Source: Coptis chinensis (lineage: Eukaryota > Streptophyta > Magnoliopsida > Ranunculales > Ranunculaceae). From it: a DNA stretch of 64,000 bases. Shown in pieces: positions 34,310-45,049 of this stretch; positions within the stretch are counted from its first letter, which is position 1; each line of letters starts with the position of its first letter. The notes below the pieces were generated by a model. The model had not been told where the DNA came from. It did not search any database and saw nothing but the letters and a program-made list of their open reading frames with translations. The stretch covers positions 31,762,501 to 31,826,500 of the forward strand of contig CM027379.1 of assembly GCA_015680905.1 (NCBI GenBank). Reading direction: 5' to 3'. A program made the position numbers and the translations under genes.

Positions 34310-34905
34310 TTGTATTGGTAATACCTCGCGGGCTACATAGCCTCTCCATTCTTGTAACGTCGAGGACCTATATTTCTAGGATCGACTACACGAGAACGCC
34401 TCTCAATTTTGAAAGCGCGACCTCGGGGAGCTCACAGGGCTACATAGCCTCTCCAATTCTTGTTACGCCGAGGACCTATATTTCTAGGATCGACTACACG
34501 AGAACGCCTCACCGAAAGCGATACTACCGGGGAGCTCACGGGCTACATAGCCTCTCCAATTCTTTGTTACGCCGAGGACCTATATTTCTAGGATCGACTA
34601 CACGAGAACGCTCTGAAAGCACAAAATTCTCGGAGCTCACAGCTACATAGCCTCTCCAATTCTTGTTACGCCGAGGACCTATATTTCTAGGATCGACTAC
34701 ACGAGAACGCTCTCAGCGAGCACACAGCTCTACGGCTCTCGCTACATAGCCTCTACAATTCTTGTTACGCCGAGGGCCTATATTTTTTAGGATCGACCAC
34801 ACGAGAACGCCTCTATCGGCCAAGAACGCCTCCCGCTCCTCCACAGCACCATAACCCATCCGGTTCTGTCACATCAACGACCTATATTTCTAGGGTTGAC
34901 TACTT
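34310..34905 (+). repeat. Tandem array, about 103-bp units (six), Tat-like copy 1
   Basis: The core GACCTATATTTCTAGG (or close variants), followed by ATCGACTACACGAGAACG, begins at 34365, 34473, 34577, 34676, 34775 and 34879, so the spacing is 99-108 bp. Each unit also has a GGCTACATAGCCTCTCCAAT block. It lies just after integrase. A homologous array is in copy 2 at 52190-52860. Confidence 0.9.
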
Positions 34906-35203
34906 AACGGGGACGATATTTCTAAGATCAAGATATTAGTTACACACAAACACACGGCAAAGATGCATACACATCCAAAACAACGTTATATGACAATACG
35001 TCATCATTAACTACGCCCACTCTTTGGGATTACCAGAAATCCGGATCGATGATCATTACAAAAATTCAACAAGTCTTGAACCGCCACTTTCGTGGAAACC
35101 GGGCCCCGAATGAAAATGTCGAATCGCAAGGGCAAGCGAAAAACGCGGCTATTGTTTGCCCCAGATAAGAGAGAGAAATGTAAACTACAATCACAACTTC
35201 AGC

Positions 35204-38200
35204 TTAACAGAGACAGACGATGATCACCTTATCAATTTTCAGTAATGACATGCTTGTCTTCCGGGGCTGCGCTAGTCGGCAGCGGTATGTCGAATGACCT
35301 CGACCGATGTCATACTTTTCGTCCAGGCGGCATAGCGCATCTGTGCGATATCGCCTTCTTCGCTTTCGCGCCACCGCCGACATTTCTTCGCGATAAGCCG
35401 TCACAACCGCCGGTTCCCTTTCGGCTTCGGTCACATCCGACACCAATCTGGCGTTCTCGGCCGATTCACGTTACGGTACTTGGTGGACATATCATCGATT
35501 TCTTCTTGTCCACCCCCACGCAGCATTTCAAGATCAACCCGGCCTCCACGCGGGTTACCACTAGTCTCGAGAACGCTGCCAAAGATCTTTCGACTTATCA
35601 TACCTGCGGAGAAACTGGCGTGAACATAGTTAGAACACCGGACTCCCCGAAGTCGAGACTGGCAACTTTTAAGCTATCAAGAACTCACCAAACAAGCGGC
35701 CATATCCATCGTCCCGATGAGTGTCCCCATGTCCTCGTCCCTCAACTTCGCTTTATCACCATCTAGCACAATCCCGCCCGAGCGGTCGCTATGGGGCCGA
35801 GTGAAAGCTTCTGAACCGAAGCGCTTCACCATCCGCTTCTTCCCGTCTTTCCCGTGATAGTAGAATTCGCATCCCCATCGCCCTTACATGGCGGGGCGAA
35901 CCCTCACCAGAATCGGGCGCTTGACTTTGTTCTTCGATTCGGCGACCGATCATTTATTTCGCTCGGCGTGGCGACATTGAAGACAATTCAAGCGTGAGGC
36001 GACTATCTCTCCTTGCTCGCTTATGACCCTTCGTTTCTCCATCAAGAACCTTCCTCTTCCCTCGACGCCATGAACATGAGGCTCAAACTCCATTTCCTCC
36101 ATTGATAGGGGCGTTTCTCTCACAAACGCATACGACATCTAGCCATCTTTACCCTACAAAAAGTTGCAGCGGCAAAGTTAATACTTTACTCTAGGTATTT
36201 CTCAAACCGAATAACACGCAGAGAAGAAGTTCGACATACCCGATGAACAAGCGGCGGAAAAACAAAAAAAGAGCAGAGCAACGATGAGGAAGGAAAGCTT
36301 AGGCAAAACAATGACAAAACCTCTTGATGATACGCGGAGAAGCGGTTTATATTCCTTAGGAAACGTCTTTTCCTAAGTGCCTCATTATCACCTTGAGGCC
36401 TTAAACGCCATCGCCCCGCCATCATTATGTCCCATGAACCGCTTCGTCTCCTACACCGCGTGTCATGCACGAACGGAACATCGCGGTTGGCGCGACCGAA
36501 TCCGAAAGCAATTCGACCGCATCTCGAGCGGACTCCAAAATGATCGATCTTTCACGTTGCGTCGCCTTCGCAATCTCAAGCACTCCAACAACGGGACGCC
36601 CCCATTTTACCAATCATAAGTAAGGAGGTCGTCACCCAATGGGCCTACCACGTTCTATTCTAAAGCGTATCATCCTACATCACTATGGTGGGCGACGACT
36701 TCGAACATACACAACACAACTATTTACCATCGCGATATAAACAAGGGAAGTTACGGTTTAATAGCTTTATCAGATAGCTTCGGTGTTGAGCCGAGTTCTT
36801 CGAGATTACTCGAAATCCAACCCGCCCCACACGAGTTAGCCACATTCGCTACCCGAATCGCCAAGAAACACCTACTTGTTGAATTACAAGACACCAAACA
36901 TAAGAAAGGCGAAGCGCCGGGTTACCCCAGAAACCCGGTTATTGTATCCACAAAGACATAAAGGCGATAAACGGACAAAGAACAAATTTTACAACTCGTC
37001 ATCCCGGCCACATTCACTACTCCTCCACGCTCAAACGCTTCATCGACCTTTCTCTCTCCCGCCCACAATGATCGCTATGCCATCCAACTCTAAGCTCATC
37101 ATCGATCGGGTGCTGGCGGCCATTTCGAGCCACCCGGCACCGCGCGCACGCTTCATAGAAGAAGGCAATCGCCCAACGGCATCCCGCGAACCTCCACCGA
37201 GGGGCCGGGGCAGCGGCAAGGCGTGTTCCTCCTTCAAGAGTATTGTAGTCGATCTCGGTTCAACGGAAGTTGCGTCAGTGTCATGTCATAGGCGATTAAG
37301 CGTCCGAGCAACCTTCTTGCGGTGCAAAGGCGTAATCGTCAAACCTCCCCATTTCCGCGGTGGCGGCTCGCACATTATCTTCAACTCCTTCTAGCTTTTG
37401 CCTCGGCTTCTTCCGCTCAGGTATCTTTCAACATCTTGGCGGATTCAACGCTTCATGAGTTCTCTTCAAATCTTCCGGTTCCTCGCCCTCCATGAGGCGT
37501 CTGGACATTTTCAGCTCCTCACCCTTTTCAAAGACCATTTCCCTATCGATTACGCGAGCAGGCGATCTCTTTCAACCGGAATCCGCCACGCGGTACCGCG
37601 ACGAACATACACATGGTTAGCACAACAACAATTTGCATAAGCAAGCAAAGTACCTCGGATGAAGTTATAGGCATACCACGCGATTGCGCTTTAATTTCCA
37701 TTCGTTTCAAGTTGTCGGCTAACCCCCTTCTCATCTAGCTCTCTGCGGTTGCCATCGAGCTATTTGTTCTAGCAAACAACCCGCTATCTTCATGGATCCG
37801 GCGGCGCTAGCCGTTTCCGCGGTAATGCGCGCCATTCTCGTCGGATAGACAAAATGTCCTTCGGATCGTCCCGAGCGCCACCGCTTTCTGGGCCGCTTTA
37901 CGTGGGGCCTTGGCCTTCTTTCACGGTGGGATCGCCCCGATCGCGTACTGCTGGACCCCACTCAAAAGTGGCCAAGTCCATGACTTTGCTGAGTCGGGCT
38001 CCACTCTGGCGTAGATACCGTGGCCCGGCCGCGCCACCATCGATCCGCCCCCGTGCTAGCACCATCTTCACGAGCATGTCGAGCTACTTTCGCTTCGCCC
38101 ACCCGATCTTTTCGGAGGCATCGCGTGGCCTCCTCTCCCGACCTGCCCCTAGCACGCGGCGGTCAAAACCATCGGGCTCCAACTCTACGGGAGCCTCGAT

Positions 38201-39304
38201 CGAACCCATTCGGGCCGACCGCCCGATCCTCCGGCTCTGCGGTTCCCCTAACAACGAGCCTTTGCCTTGCGCTCCCCTCGCCCCTCTGCCTCTCTCGTGT
38301 TATCGGATCACTTATGCGGCTTCTCCATCACCCCTCGCCGTTCGACTTAGAGCCCGCTCCTTTTGTACCTTCCTCTTCTCGGGATCGCGGCCCCTCCCCT
38401 TTTCCTCAAAGAAATGAGCAACCTCGGGCAACTTCGCTTTGTTTTTCAAAGACGAGTCACCGAGCGAATCTTTCTATCTCCCCACGATCGTTAAGCGGCT
38501 TCACGCGAGAAAACTCTGCCAAAAGCAAAACAAAGACCTGTTAGAGCGGCTATCAAACGTTCCGAAAAATAACAACGAGAAAAGTATTCCTACCCACCGG
38601 ATATGTTACAAATCTAGTTTTGCGGTATACACCCGCTCACACAAGAATTGCCAACTAGCAACAACGGTCTCTTAGTCCAGGGCCTCATTGCTTACTCCAT
38701 CGATCAGCTGCGAGCAGCGTCGTCATGGTTTGCAAGCTAAAGTTCATGTTCCCCGATCGACGTATCACATAGTGCTCCACTATATCGGATACACCTATGT
38801 CATATTCCCACTCGCGTTCAGCAGTCGAACACCTTAAATAATCGCGGTGTTACCCACGAACCCGACAGGGCGACTTCCAACAAAGCGCCAAGAAGTCGAT
38901 ACCCGGAAGCGGTATGTGCATCCAAGGCTCAACCGCCCTCACAGATTATAACTCCACCGTTCGCCGGGTTATACTCCTCACTACGAACATTTTCTTTCGA
39001 CCGTGGCTCGTGATATCTCGTGTCGGGGACATTAATCCCATATTACCATTTCGGGGAAAGAGTTAGCAAAGCACGACGGTTCACTCTTCTAGGGGGCACA
39101 TCGCTTGATGCCGACCTCTCCCCTCGACCTGACGTACTAGCCACGTCATCTCCTGACCGAGATCGGGCGTTACCCCCGCCCATCCTATCTTCTTCTTCTA
39201 ACTCAACCCCCACGCCGACACTTGCGATTCTTCTTCCTCGTACTCTCCACAACTCAAAGATATCTCGGACCTCCTCCGGCCGAGTGTCATCGAGAATCGG
39301 ACAT
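35204..39304 (-). pseudogene. Opposite-strand additional reading region (aORF), Tat-like copy 1
   Basis: Between the tandem array and the 3' LTR the minus strand carries coding-like sequence shared with copy 2. It starts at ATG 39304 (MSDS, then after a shift DTRPEEVRDI), continues through a shared block with GVSDIVEHYV and SGNMNFSLQTM (38800-38710), charged coil-like stretches (37960-37730), and ends AQPRKTSMSLL... with a stop at 35204. Tat retrotransposons are known to carry antisense extra ORFs of unknown function. It is broken by many indels and, at 4.1 kb, is longer than copy 2 (1.7 kb). Confidence 0.5.
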
Positions 39305-39836
39305 TATAACAACCCTTTTCTATCAAAGATCCGGTTCTAAAACCTATATAGCCTTACAATAACCTACTTACTTAAAATAACGAAACCGGATGAGAGAGGA
39401 AAGCAAATGGAAATGGGAAAGAAAACGGACGGGGAGCACACCCTGAAAACCCTAGTCGGGCGTTTTTGCGGAAGAAAACAAAAGTAACTTTTTTCGTATT
39501 CCAAATCTGATTTTGTATAAACCGCCGTTCGGTTACCAAGGAGTAATCATTACATCCTACGCTATATAGCCCGACTGCGTGTTCCAAGGCTCGCCCTTGT
39601 CCTTTCCAGAGATCCCATGATAACGTTGACATCGTTTCGCTTCAATCGCTACGATTACGTCATCGCGTGCACGTAAAAGATACAACTACCTTTTTCCGCC
39701 GATTCACCGGGCCACAATATTCAAAAGTGGCGCTCCACCGGTCGGTTCATCCCTCTTTGTTCGCTCCACGCTCCCAACGCCTTCGTCCGACTCTTTTCTC
39801 AAGAAATAGCGTTTCCCTTTACACCAACACCCTACC

Positions 39837-40415
39837 GGTAGGGGGGGGAGGCGATACCCTCATGGGGCATCGCTTTCGCGTGGCATAAGCATTAACCGAA
39901 GATAGCGAACTCAAAGACATTCGAAGCGGCCTCTAGGGGCACTCATAGATTAATCCAAGGCGACCTCCAAGACCGACTGCGAGTAGCTCGAGTAGGTGGT
40001 GCGAACGAAACATCTCGTCATTTAACACTTCATCGAATATAGAACGCGGCGGATAGAAACACATCCCACTTTGGGGTAATGATTGCCAATATCTTAGTGG
40101 TAATCTCAACACGGAAATAGGGACTACCGCATCTACCCCCAATCATAACAGATCCAACCCAACACTCATCCGCGATCTCCACCCTACATTTGTACAAAAG
40201 AATACACGTGTCGGAAGGATCTCCTCTCTCAAAACTCTATAAATACCACCCTCTTTGGAACTACGTCGGACTGATTCTTCTCTCCCGTAAAAAGGAAAAA
40301 CGAGAAGATACGTAGGCCAGATTCAGCTCCGCGGCGACCTCGGTCACATCAAAAATCCTAACCCTTCCCGTTCATCCTAGTAGTAATTAGGAGAAAACCA
40401 AAACGCTCCTTTACA
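39837..40415 (+). repeat. 3' LTR, Tat-like copy 1
   Basis: Starts GGTAGGGG (TGTA in the 5' copy) and ends CTCCTTTACA directly before TTGAT. It has a CTATAAATACCACC block at 40238-40251, as in the 5' LTR. Confidence 0.9.
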
Positions 40416-40420
40416 TTGAT
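40416..40420. repeat. TSD TTGAT, right copy
   Basis: Matches 27962-27966; directly followed by the remaining STP codons (GAA ATG TCC AAG). Confidence 0.9.
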
Positions 40421-40495
40421 GAAATGTCCAAGGTGTGGAAAAATCATTGGTTCTGGAAAAGATATTTCCCTCGTGACAGAGTTGATGGGATTTGA

Positions 40496-41150
40496 GTGGT
40501 ATTGGCAGCTTTCTGGTTATAATACTCGTAGGGGTTCTATTAGTTAGTTAAGAATACAATGTCTATGACTTGTATAGTAGCATGGACTTAGATAGCTAGG
40601 TTAAGTGGATATATATTGAGAGTCATTGTAACTGAGATATTGGTATACAGTGTCTATGGTTTTCAAGTTTTTGAACTTTAGTTTGAAGCAAACTATCTTC
40701 GTGCGAATATATCTTATGGTCAACTATGAATTAGTGTGGTGTTATTATTTGCATATTGACCTTGCGGAGTTTGCTCCTCATGGTTTAAAAAAGAGAAGTG
40801 CTTTGTTTAGCACAGTTGTTATGCCTTCGGCCCAAAAGAAGTTTTGGCAGATAACACACTTAGAAGACAGTTTAGACTTAAAAGAAAAGAAGATGAGTAC
40901 CTCACTTCAGATATGTTTCTTTGATTTAATGCGTAAGATTAACTTTCTAGCAGTAATCTTCTGTGCATTCTTTAATGTTAAGTTATAACTACTTTGATTT
41001 GGAACAGATCGAGCAATTGTACACAGATTCAAGTAAGAAGATCAAACAAAGACAAACAGGTCTAAAACTGCATGAAACTCAAAAGCTAATTTTATTGGCC
41101 TTTCAAGAATGGTAATTACATACCGTATTTACAGGCAAACACCGTTATCC
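40496..41150. other. Convergent intergenic region between STP-like and TBC genes
   Basis: A/T-rich, holding the likely 3' UTR of the STP-like gene and that of the TBC gene read from the other side. No further gene seen. Confidence 0.5.
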
Positions 41151-41300
41151 TCACATTTCAGATAAAATATTACTGATTTTCCTAAGCTCTTTGAGAGCTG
41201 CAACGGCTTTTACTTGCCCTTTGCCAACCAGAACGCTTTTTGACAAGTTCTCCACTGATCCAACTTGATTTCGCTCTTGCTGAAGAACAGATTCAATCAC
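41151..41300 (-). CDS. TBC gene exon 5
   Basis: Acceptor TTCTCAACAG. Encodes VIESVLQQERNQVGSVENLS, then KGQVKAVAALKELRKISNIL and a TGA stop at 41151. This conserved C-terminus, predicted helical, is found in plant proteins of this family. Confidence 0.88.
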   Translation of the reverse strand: MIESVLQQERNQVGSVENLSKSVLVGKGQVKAVAALKELRKISNILSEM

Positions 41301-44300
41301 CTGTTGAGAAAAACATATCATTAATATAAGCTTCTGGATCTTCATAAGAATACCTGAATGAAAAATAGGGTAACTTAAACTAGCGGAAATCTTCGACCAG
41401 CAATAGCGAGTCAAAAACACTAAAAGGATTCAAATTGTATTTTCACTTTCTGATTCATTTTTTATCTTCCCCGAGGACAAAATATAATGAGCTGTTATGA
41501 AATGTAAAGGCAACTACAACTTAAGTGGTCCTGAAAAGTCAATACCCTAAGATAAGTGTTATTGTCTATGAACAACAAACTCTACCTGAATATTCTCGAG
41601 CATCGACTGCCCAATGTTCTTCAAAGTACCCATCACATTTCTGTCCGCTGTGTCCCCAGGCAATGTACCACAGCCATCAAGAGTTGATGAGACTGGAACA
41701 ATTTTCTGACTGTTGCCTATGGATGAAGATCGTGATGCCTCTGTGTTTCCTCCTCTCTCAAAAGTCCCTTCACCACCCTTTCCAAACTTCCAAAGCCACT
41801 GAAATTTGCCCGACAGAAGCTTTCTTTCTTTTGTTCCAACTAACTGTTTCCCAATTGTATCTGCACTGCTTTTATCTGAGGTGTCACTGATGGTATCAGA
41901 GACTGGAAGATCTGGGTCTTTGTGCATCCCCACACATAGCTCCTCCTTATCGGGTTCCACATCATTTTCATCAGCAGACGAACTTGATGCAACACTACTT
42001 CTTTCCAAGTCATTCTCAAGATCATTGGCTCTACTACTAAGCATAGTTGAGGAAGATGAAGAAGTACGTGAGTTCTCTTCGCTGCCAGTATGTGCGCTAA
42101 GAGATGTCTCCCCTTACAACAGCACTAAAGTCCCTGACATTATTTTCTTTGCTTGTTTCCTCAAGTGAACCTTCTTGCACCTTAACCTCTTCACAGAAAG
42201 GATCCTTCTGAGTACCAGCCCGTAATACTCTTCCTTCTCGAAATCATCCTCTGAACCAAGCTGTCTGGATAAATCTTTTAATAGACTTAGCCTAACAGAC
42301 AATCTAGAGTGTGTATCCCCACTCTTGAGCTTCAGAGGAGATGGATCTGACTCAGCTCGGCCTAGGTTCAATCTTACTCTCTCTGACAGTGTCTTTTTCC
42401 TGGGTGACGACGAGCTTTTCCTGTGCTTCCCCGCTGAACTTCTTCCTCCTTGTGCAACACTCTCCACTTCTTTTCCCAGTAACTCTCTGGTATCAAATTC
42501 AGTGGGGTTGTAGGCGAAATTGAACCAGAAGAAAGGCTATGACCTCTGGCAGTCTTGGACTTACTCCTATCAAATGCCCCAACTGGAGAAGGATCGGGAC
42601 AACAGACACTTGTCTCCAGAGCAAGAGACTGCAAAGACTTAGCTTTTTCTATCAACTTCTTCACATCTGCATTTTCTGGAAAGTTCAGCAACCTCTGGAG
42701 ACAAGAGGTGGCATTCTCAGTAGCCAGGAGGGATGATCTCAAATGAAGCAGCATAGAGACTGCCATTGCAGAGATGAAAGCCCCTCTGGGAGACTGCAGG
42801 ACCCCAACGTTGGACTCTTCATCTTCAGCACCCAAGCTCAATTTACAATTATCCGAAGCAAATATTTCATCCCAGATAGATAAGAGGTCCTCTAGTAGGA
42901 ACTCCCGTCCAAATAAGACACGAAACCAACGGAGTGCAAAGTACTGTGGTTCAACCCCAAGCTCAACAAGGTGGCTGTGGAGAGACGAATCAACAAGAGA
43001 AAGCAAATGGTACAGCGCAGATGATGCTTCAATTACAGGTGGTAATCCTGTATGGGATCCAATAGAGGGGGACGGAGTAAAAAATTCAGCCATGGCCACA
43101 GCACCAGAGGCACCACCCATTAATGCATCAAACATGCAATAAGCATCATGTTCTATAAATCTCTCAGATGGTAGGATTCCAAGTTCTCCTTCTGCTCCAT
43201 AAGCATCAGTTAGCAATACAATGGTCTGTATTTCAGGACCAAGCTCATTGAGACTGCTGATTTTGGCTTCATTTCTCTGGAAACTGTTACCATCTTCAAT
43301 CTCCGTAGCCACCTTCAGTGATTTGTAGTTAAGCACCAGGTCACTTTCTGGAAAGGACAAGTCATCAAAGTTGTCGTTATAATGGTGTTCATAGACCTTT
43401 CTTACTTCAGAAAGACGCCGCACGTCTACATGAAGAACATATAAAAGAGGAGCCAATAGTTCGTGCATCCCTATTAAAGAAGACAAAGAAAGATATAATT
43501 AAACTTCTTTTCATTTGGAACAATAAATACGAAATATGCACGATTTACACACATCCTAGTAAGTAAATTAAAAAGAATCCTTTAATACGAATATTCAGAG
43601 AGTAAATATATTCACAGATTAGATAGTAAAGTGAAACATTCATGGCTTTGCATATTTATAATATACTTGCCTTGTCTGTAACCATACTCTGGATGTCTAA
43701 GGCACCACAATAACAAAATTCTTCTTAAAATGCCCTGGCAAGCTGGTGTCTGAAAGTAACTGCCATGTTCCGGATATAAACGTGATAAGTCCTGGTCCAC
43801 CATTTTTTCCAGTTCAGCATTGCGAAAAAACCGGCCCCACATACTATCTGAAACCGTAACAATGAGGGTAAGATAAAAGATTCCCTTGAGTGTGACTACT
43901 ATAAAGGAACTCAAAACTGACTACTTTCTGCGCTTAAGAGATAGAGAGAGATGTAGCTAAACTGTCTCAATTACACCGTTCACATAATTCAAGGTCGTTC
44001 AATGCATAAAAAATAAAATGAATATTAAATAATAAAAATTAAATTATACACCCCACTTTTTCTTAATCGTAAGTAGCAACTCGAGAAGATGGTTTCGCAT
44101 GAATGGCATATGGATATTAGCTATAGAGGATTTTGAAATATCCGAGCCCAGAGACGGAAAGTTTTAAACTCAAGCCATGCACGTACCTGGATTTTGTGAT
44201 AGAGGATTGTCCATGACACGATCAGGAGAGTTATTTTCATCCTTCAAAAATTGGGGATCAACTAGAAGACGCCTTCTCACGCCAGCATATCTGCGGATAA

Positions 44301-45049
44301 ATTCAAATTAGTTCCAAAAGAAATGAGAATCAACATGACACAATTAGACACATGCAAATTAATTGGCTCTTAAAATCTTAGCAAGATCTTATACGTAAAG
44401 TATCCTGGCCTCGTTTAAGACGGTAATTCCCAACTCCATCACAAAATTTTAACCAACTAGGCAACAAGCACTCAACCGTAAGTAAAGCACACTCAAACCT
44501 AAAGCAGCATGTTCACCATTAATCCCCACAAAACTACACTCTGGTCAAAGCATAATTTCATGGATGACACAATCTAGTCCAAATGTTTAACATTAAAGAA
44601 GAAAAGACTGTCTCTAGTCTCTACCAATGAATGATAAACACAACAATTCTTTAAGATCGGGCGATCAGCAATAAAACATGTTGTCAGCTTTGGTAACATA
44701 ACCAAATAATTAAAATTAACAATCCTAATCAAAATAGTCACATTCACAATATGTAAACTACCTTATTCATAGTCCTAAGTCTGAACAGTGATACTACTCC
44801 AAAAATAAAATATGATCACCTCATTCATACTTAACACCAAAACAACTAAAAAGGTTCATAGCTGAAATAAAAGCAATATGAAACTCACCTTCTTCTAGCA
44901 TCAGCAGTTACACGACGAAGCTCATCAACTGAAGCAGAACAAGGCAAAATCCCAAGATGAATACGCCATTGAACACCTCTAAGTTCAATAAACCTAGAAT
45001 CTCCTTCTCCTTCAACCTTTAAAACCTCAACTGGAGCTGGAGAAATCAT
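41151..45049 (-). CDS. TBC-domain Rab GTPase-activating protein (TBC1D5-like)
   Basis: Stimulates GTP hydrolysis by Rab GTPases in membrane traffic. Exons on the minus strand: 45049-44889, 44290-44187, 43847-43671, 43470-41586, 41300-41151. Start MISPAPVEVLKVEGEG; the first TBC block is FIELRGVQWRIHLGILP. The catalytic arginine finger lies in VDQDLSRLYPEHGS and the glutamine finger in GYRQGMHELLAP, both intact, so the domain could be active. The next TBC blocks are HDAYCMFDALMGG and PQYFALRWFRVLFGREF. The tail has PESYWEKKWRVLHKEEE, a serine-rich stretch and the end LKELRKISNILSEM. Exon 4 needs three frame corrections (near 42396, 42233 and 42110). The exons total 2477 bp, one short of a multiple of three. 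The intron after exon 3 uses a GC donor. Confidence 0.88.
41586..43470 (-). CDS. TBC gene exon 4 (large, with three frame shifts)
   Basis: Acceptor TTTAATAG at 43478-43471, donor GTAGAG at 41585. Frame 1 runs from MHELLAP to EEEVQRGSTGKARRHPGK. Then it shifts by one lost base in a five-A run (T run at 42394-42398 on the plus strand) to KTLSERVRLNLGRAESDPSP. A second lost base near 42233 leads to AGTQKDPFCEEVK. A third change near 42105-42115 restores the frame of SLSAHTGSEENS and of FQWLWKFGKGGEG, continuing to TLKNIGQSMLENIQ. No intron would repair these junctions. Confidence 0.85.
43671..43847 (-). CDS. TBC gene exon 3 with GC donor
   Basis: Starts after GGTTTCAG. Encodes MWGRFF, the VDQDLSR arginine-finger motif and the first part of YRQG. 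Its donor is G|GCAAGT in place of GT. The reading frame across the junction (CAA G / GG ATG CAC, giving Q-G-M-H) fixes the splice site. Confidence 0.88.
44187..44290 (-). CDS. TBC gene exon 2
   Basis: Between acceptor TCCGCAG and donor GTACGT. Encodes YAGVRRRLLVDPQFLKDEN and SPDRVMDNPLSQNP, the segment ahead of the arginine-finger helix. Confidence 0.88.
44889..45049 (-). CDS. TBC gene exon 1
   Basis: ATG at 45049-45047. Ends AGAAG before GTGAGTTT. Encodes 53 codons plus two bases, ending in the basic ADARRR. The upstream 45050-45360 is the likely leader and promoter, with a GAGAGAGAG tract at 45280-45295. Confidence 0.85.

Larger units (their letters stand above)
27967..40415 (+). mobile_element. 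Tat-like Ty3/gypsy retrotransposon, copy 1 (12449 bp, inserted in STP exon)
   Basis: Full-length element with LTRs at 27967-28543 and about 39837-40415 and TSD TTGAT. Order: 5' LTR, primer-binding region, gag, protease, RT, RNase H, second (archaeal-type) RNase H, integrase, tandem array, opposite-strand reading region, 3' LTR. Long extra DNA after integrase with an antisense ORF, and the doubled RNase H, are known from the Tat lineage. Nearly all coding regions carry small indels; the RT core (31470-32183) is the only long intact segment. It is the same family as the copy at 45721-56230. Confidence 0.85.
26814..40495 (+). pseudogene. Sugar transport protein (STP-type hexose/H+ symporter), 3' part, split by a retrotransposon
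   Basis: Plasma-membrane monosaccharide/proton symporter of the major facilitator superfamily. Exons are 26814-27440 (acceptor CAG, donor GTAACT), 27607-27966 (acceptor ATGCAG) and, beyond a 12.4-kb insertion, 40421-40495 ending TGA. The 353 residues read without a break. Motifs include AVPLFLSEMAP, IKGGWGWRLSLG, PDTPRSMIDRG, the sugar-binding FFQQFTGINVIMFYAPV, FGRK, WGPLGWLVPSEIFP and PETKGIPID, then the tail VWKNHWFWKRYFP. Some 150 N-terminal residues usual for the family (about 510 residues) are absent: no earlier exon is readable in the preceding 26.8 kb. With the insertion in place, translation would leave the exon after GIPID, read seven LTR-encoded residues and stop at 27988-27990. 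Confidence 0.85.

Noticed and set aside
34310-34905. Regularly spaced repeats considered as CRISPR-like array
   Set aside because: The spacers are themselves repeated sequence and the array lies in a plant retrotransposon; it is an ordinary tandem repeat.
37854-38544. Long plus-strand open frames (up to 187 residues)
   Set aside because: GC-rich, arginine/serine/proline-rich, not matched in copy 2; judged shadows of the minus-strand reading region.
42774-43142. Plus-strand frame opposite the TBC exon
   Set aside because: Complementary shadow of well-conserved TBC coding sequence.
42374-43486. Treating the TBC reading frame as ending at 42374
   Set aside because: Conserved peptides of the same family continue in other frames down to 41151 with proper splice sites, so the apparent stop results from an indel.
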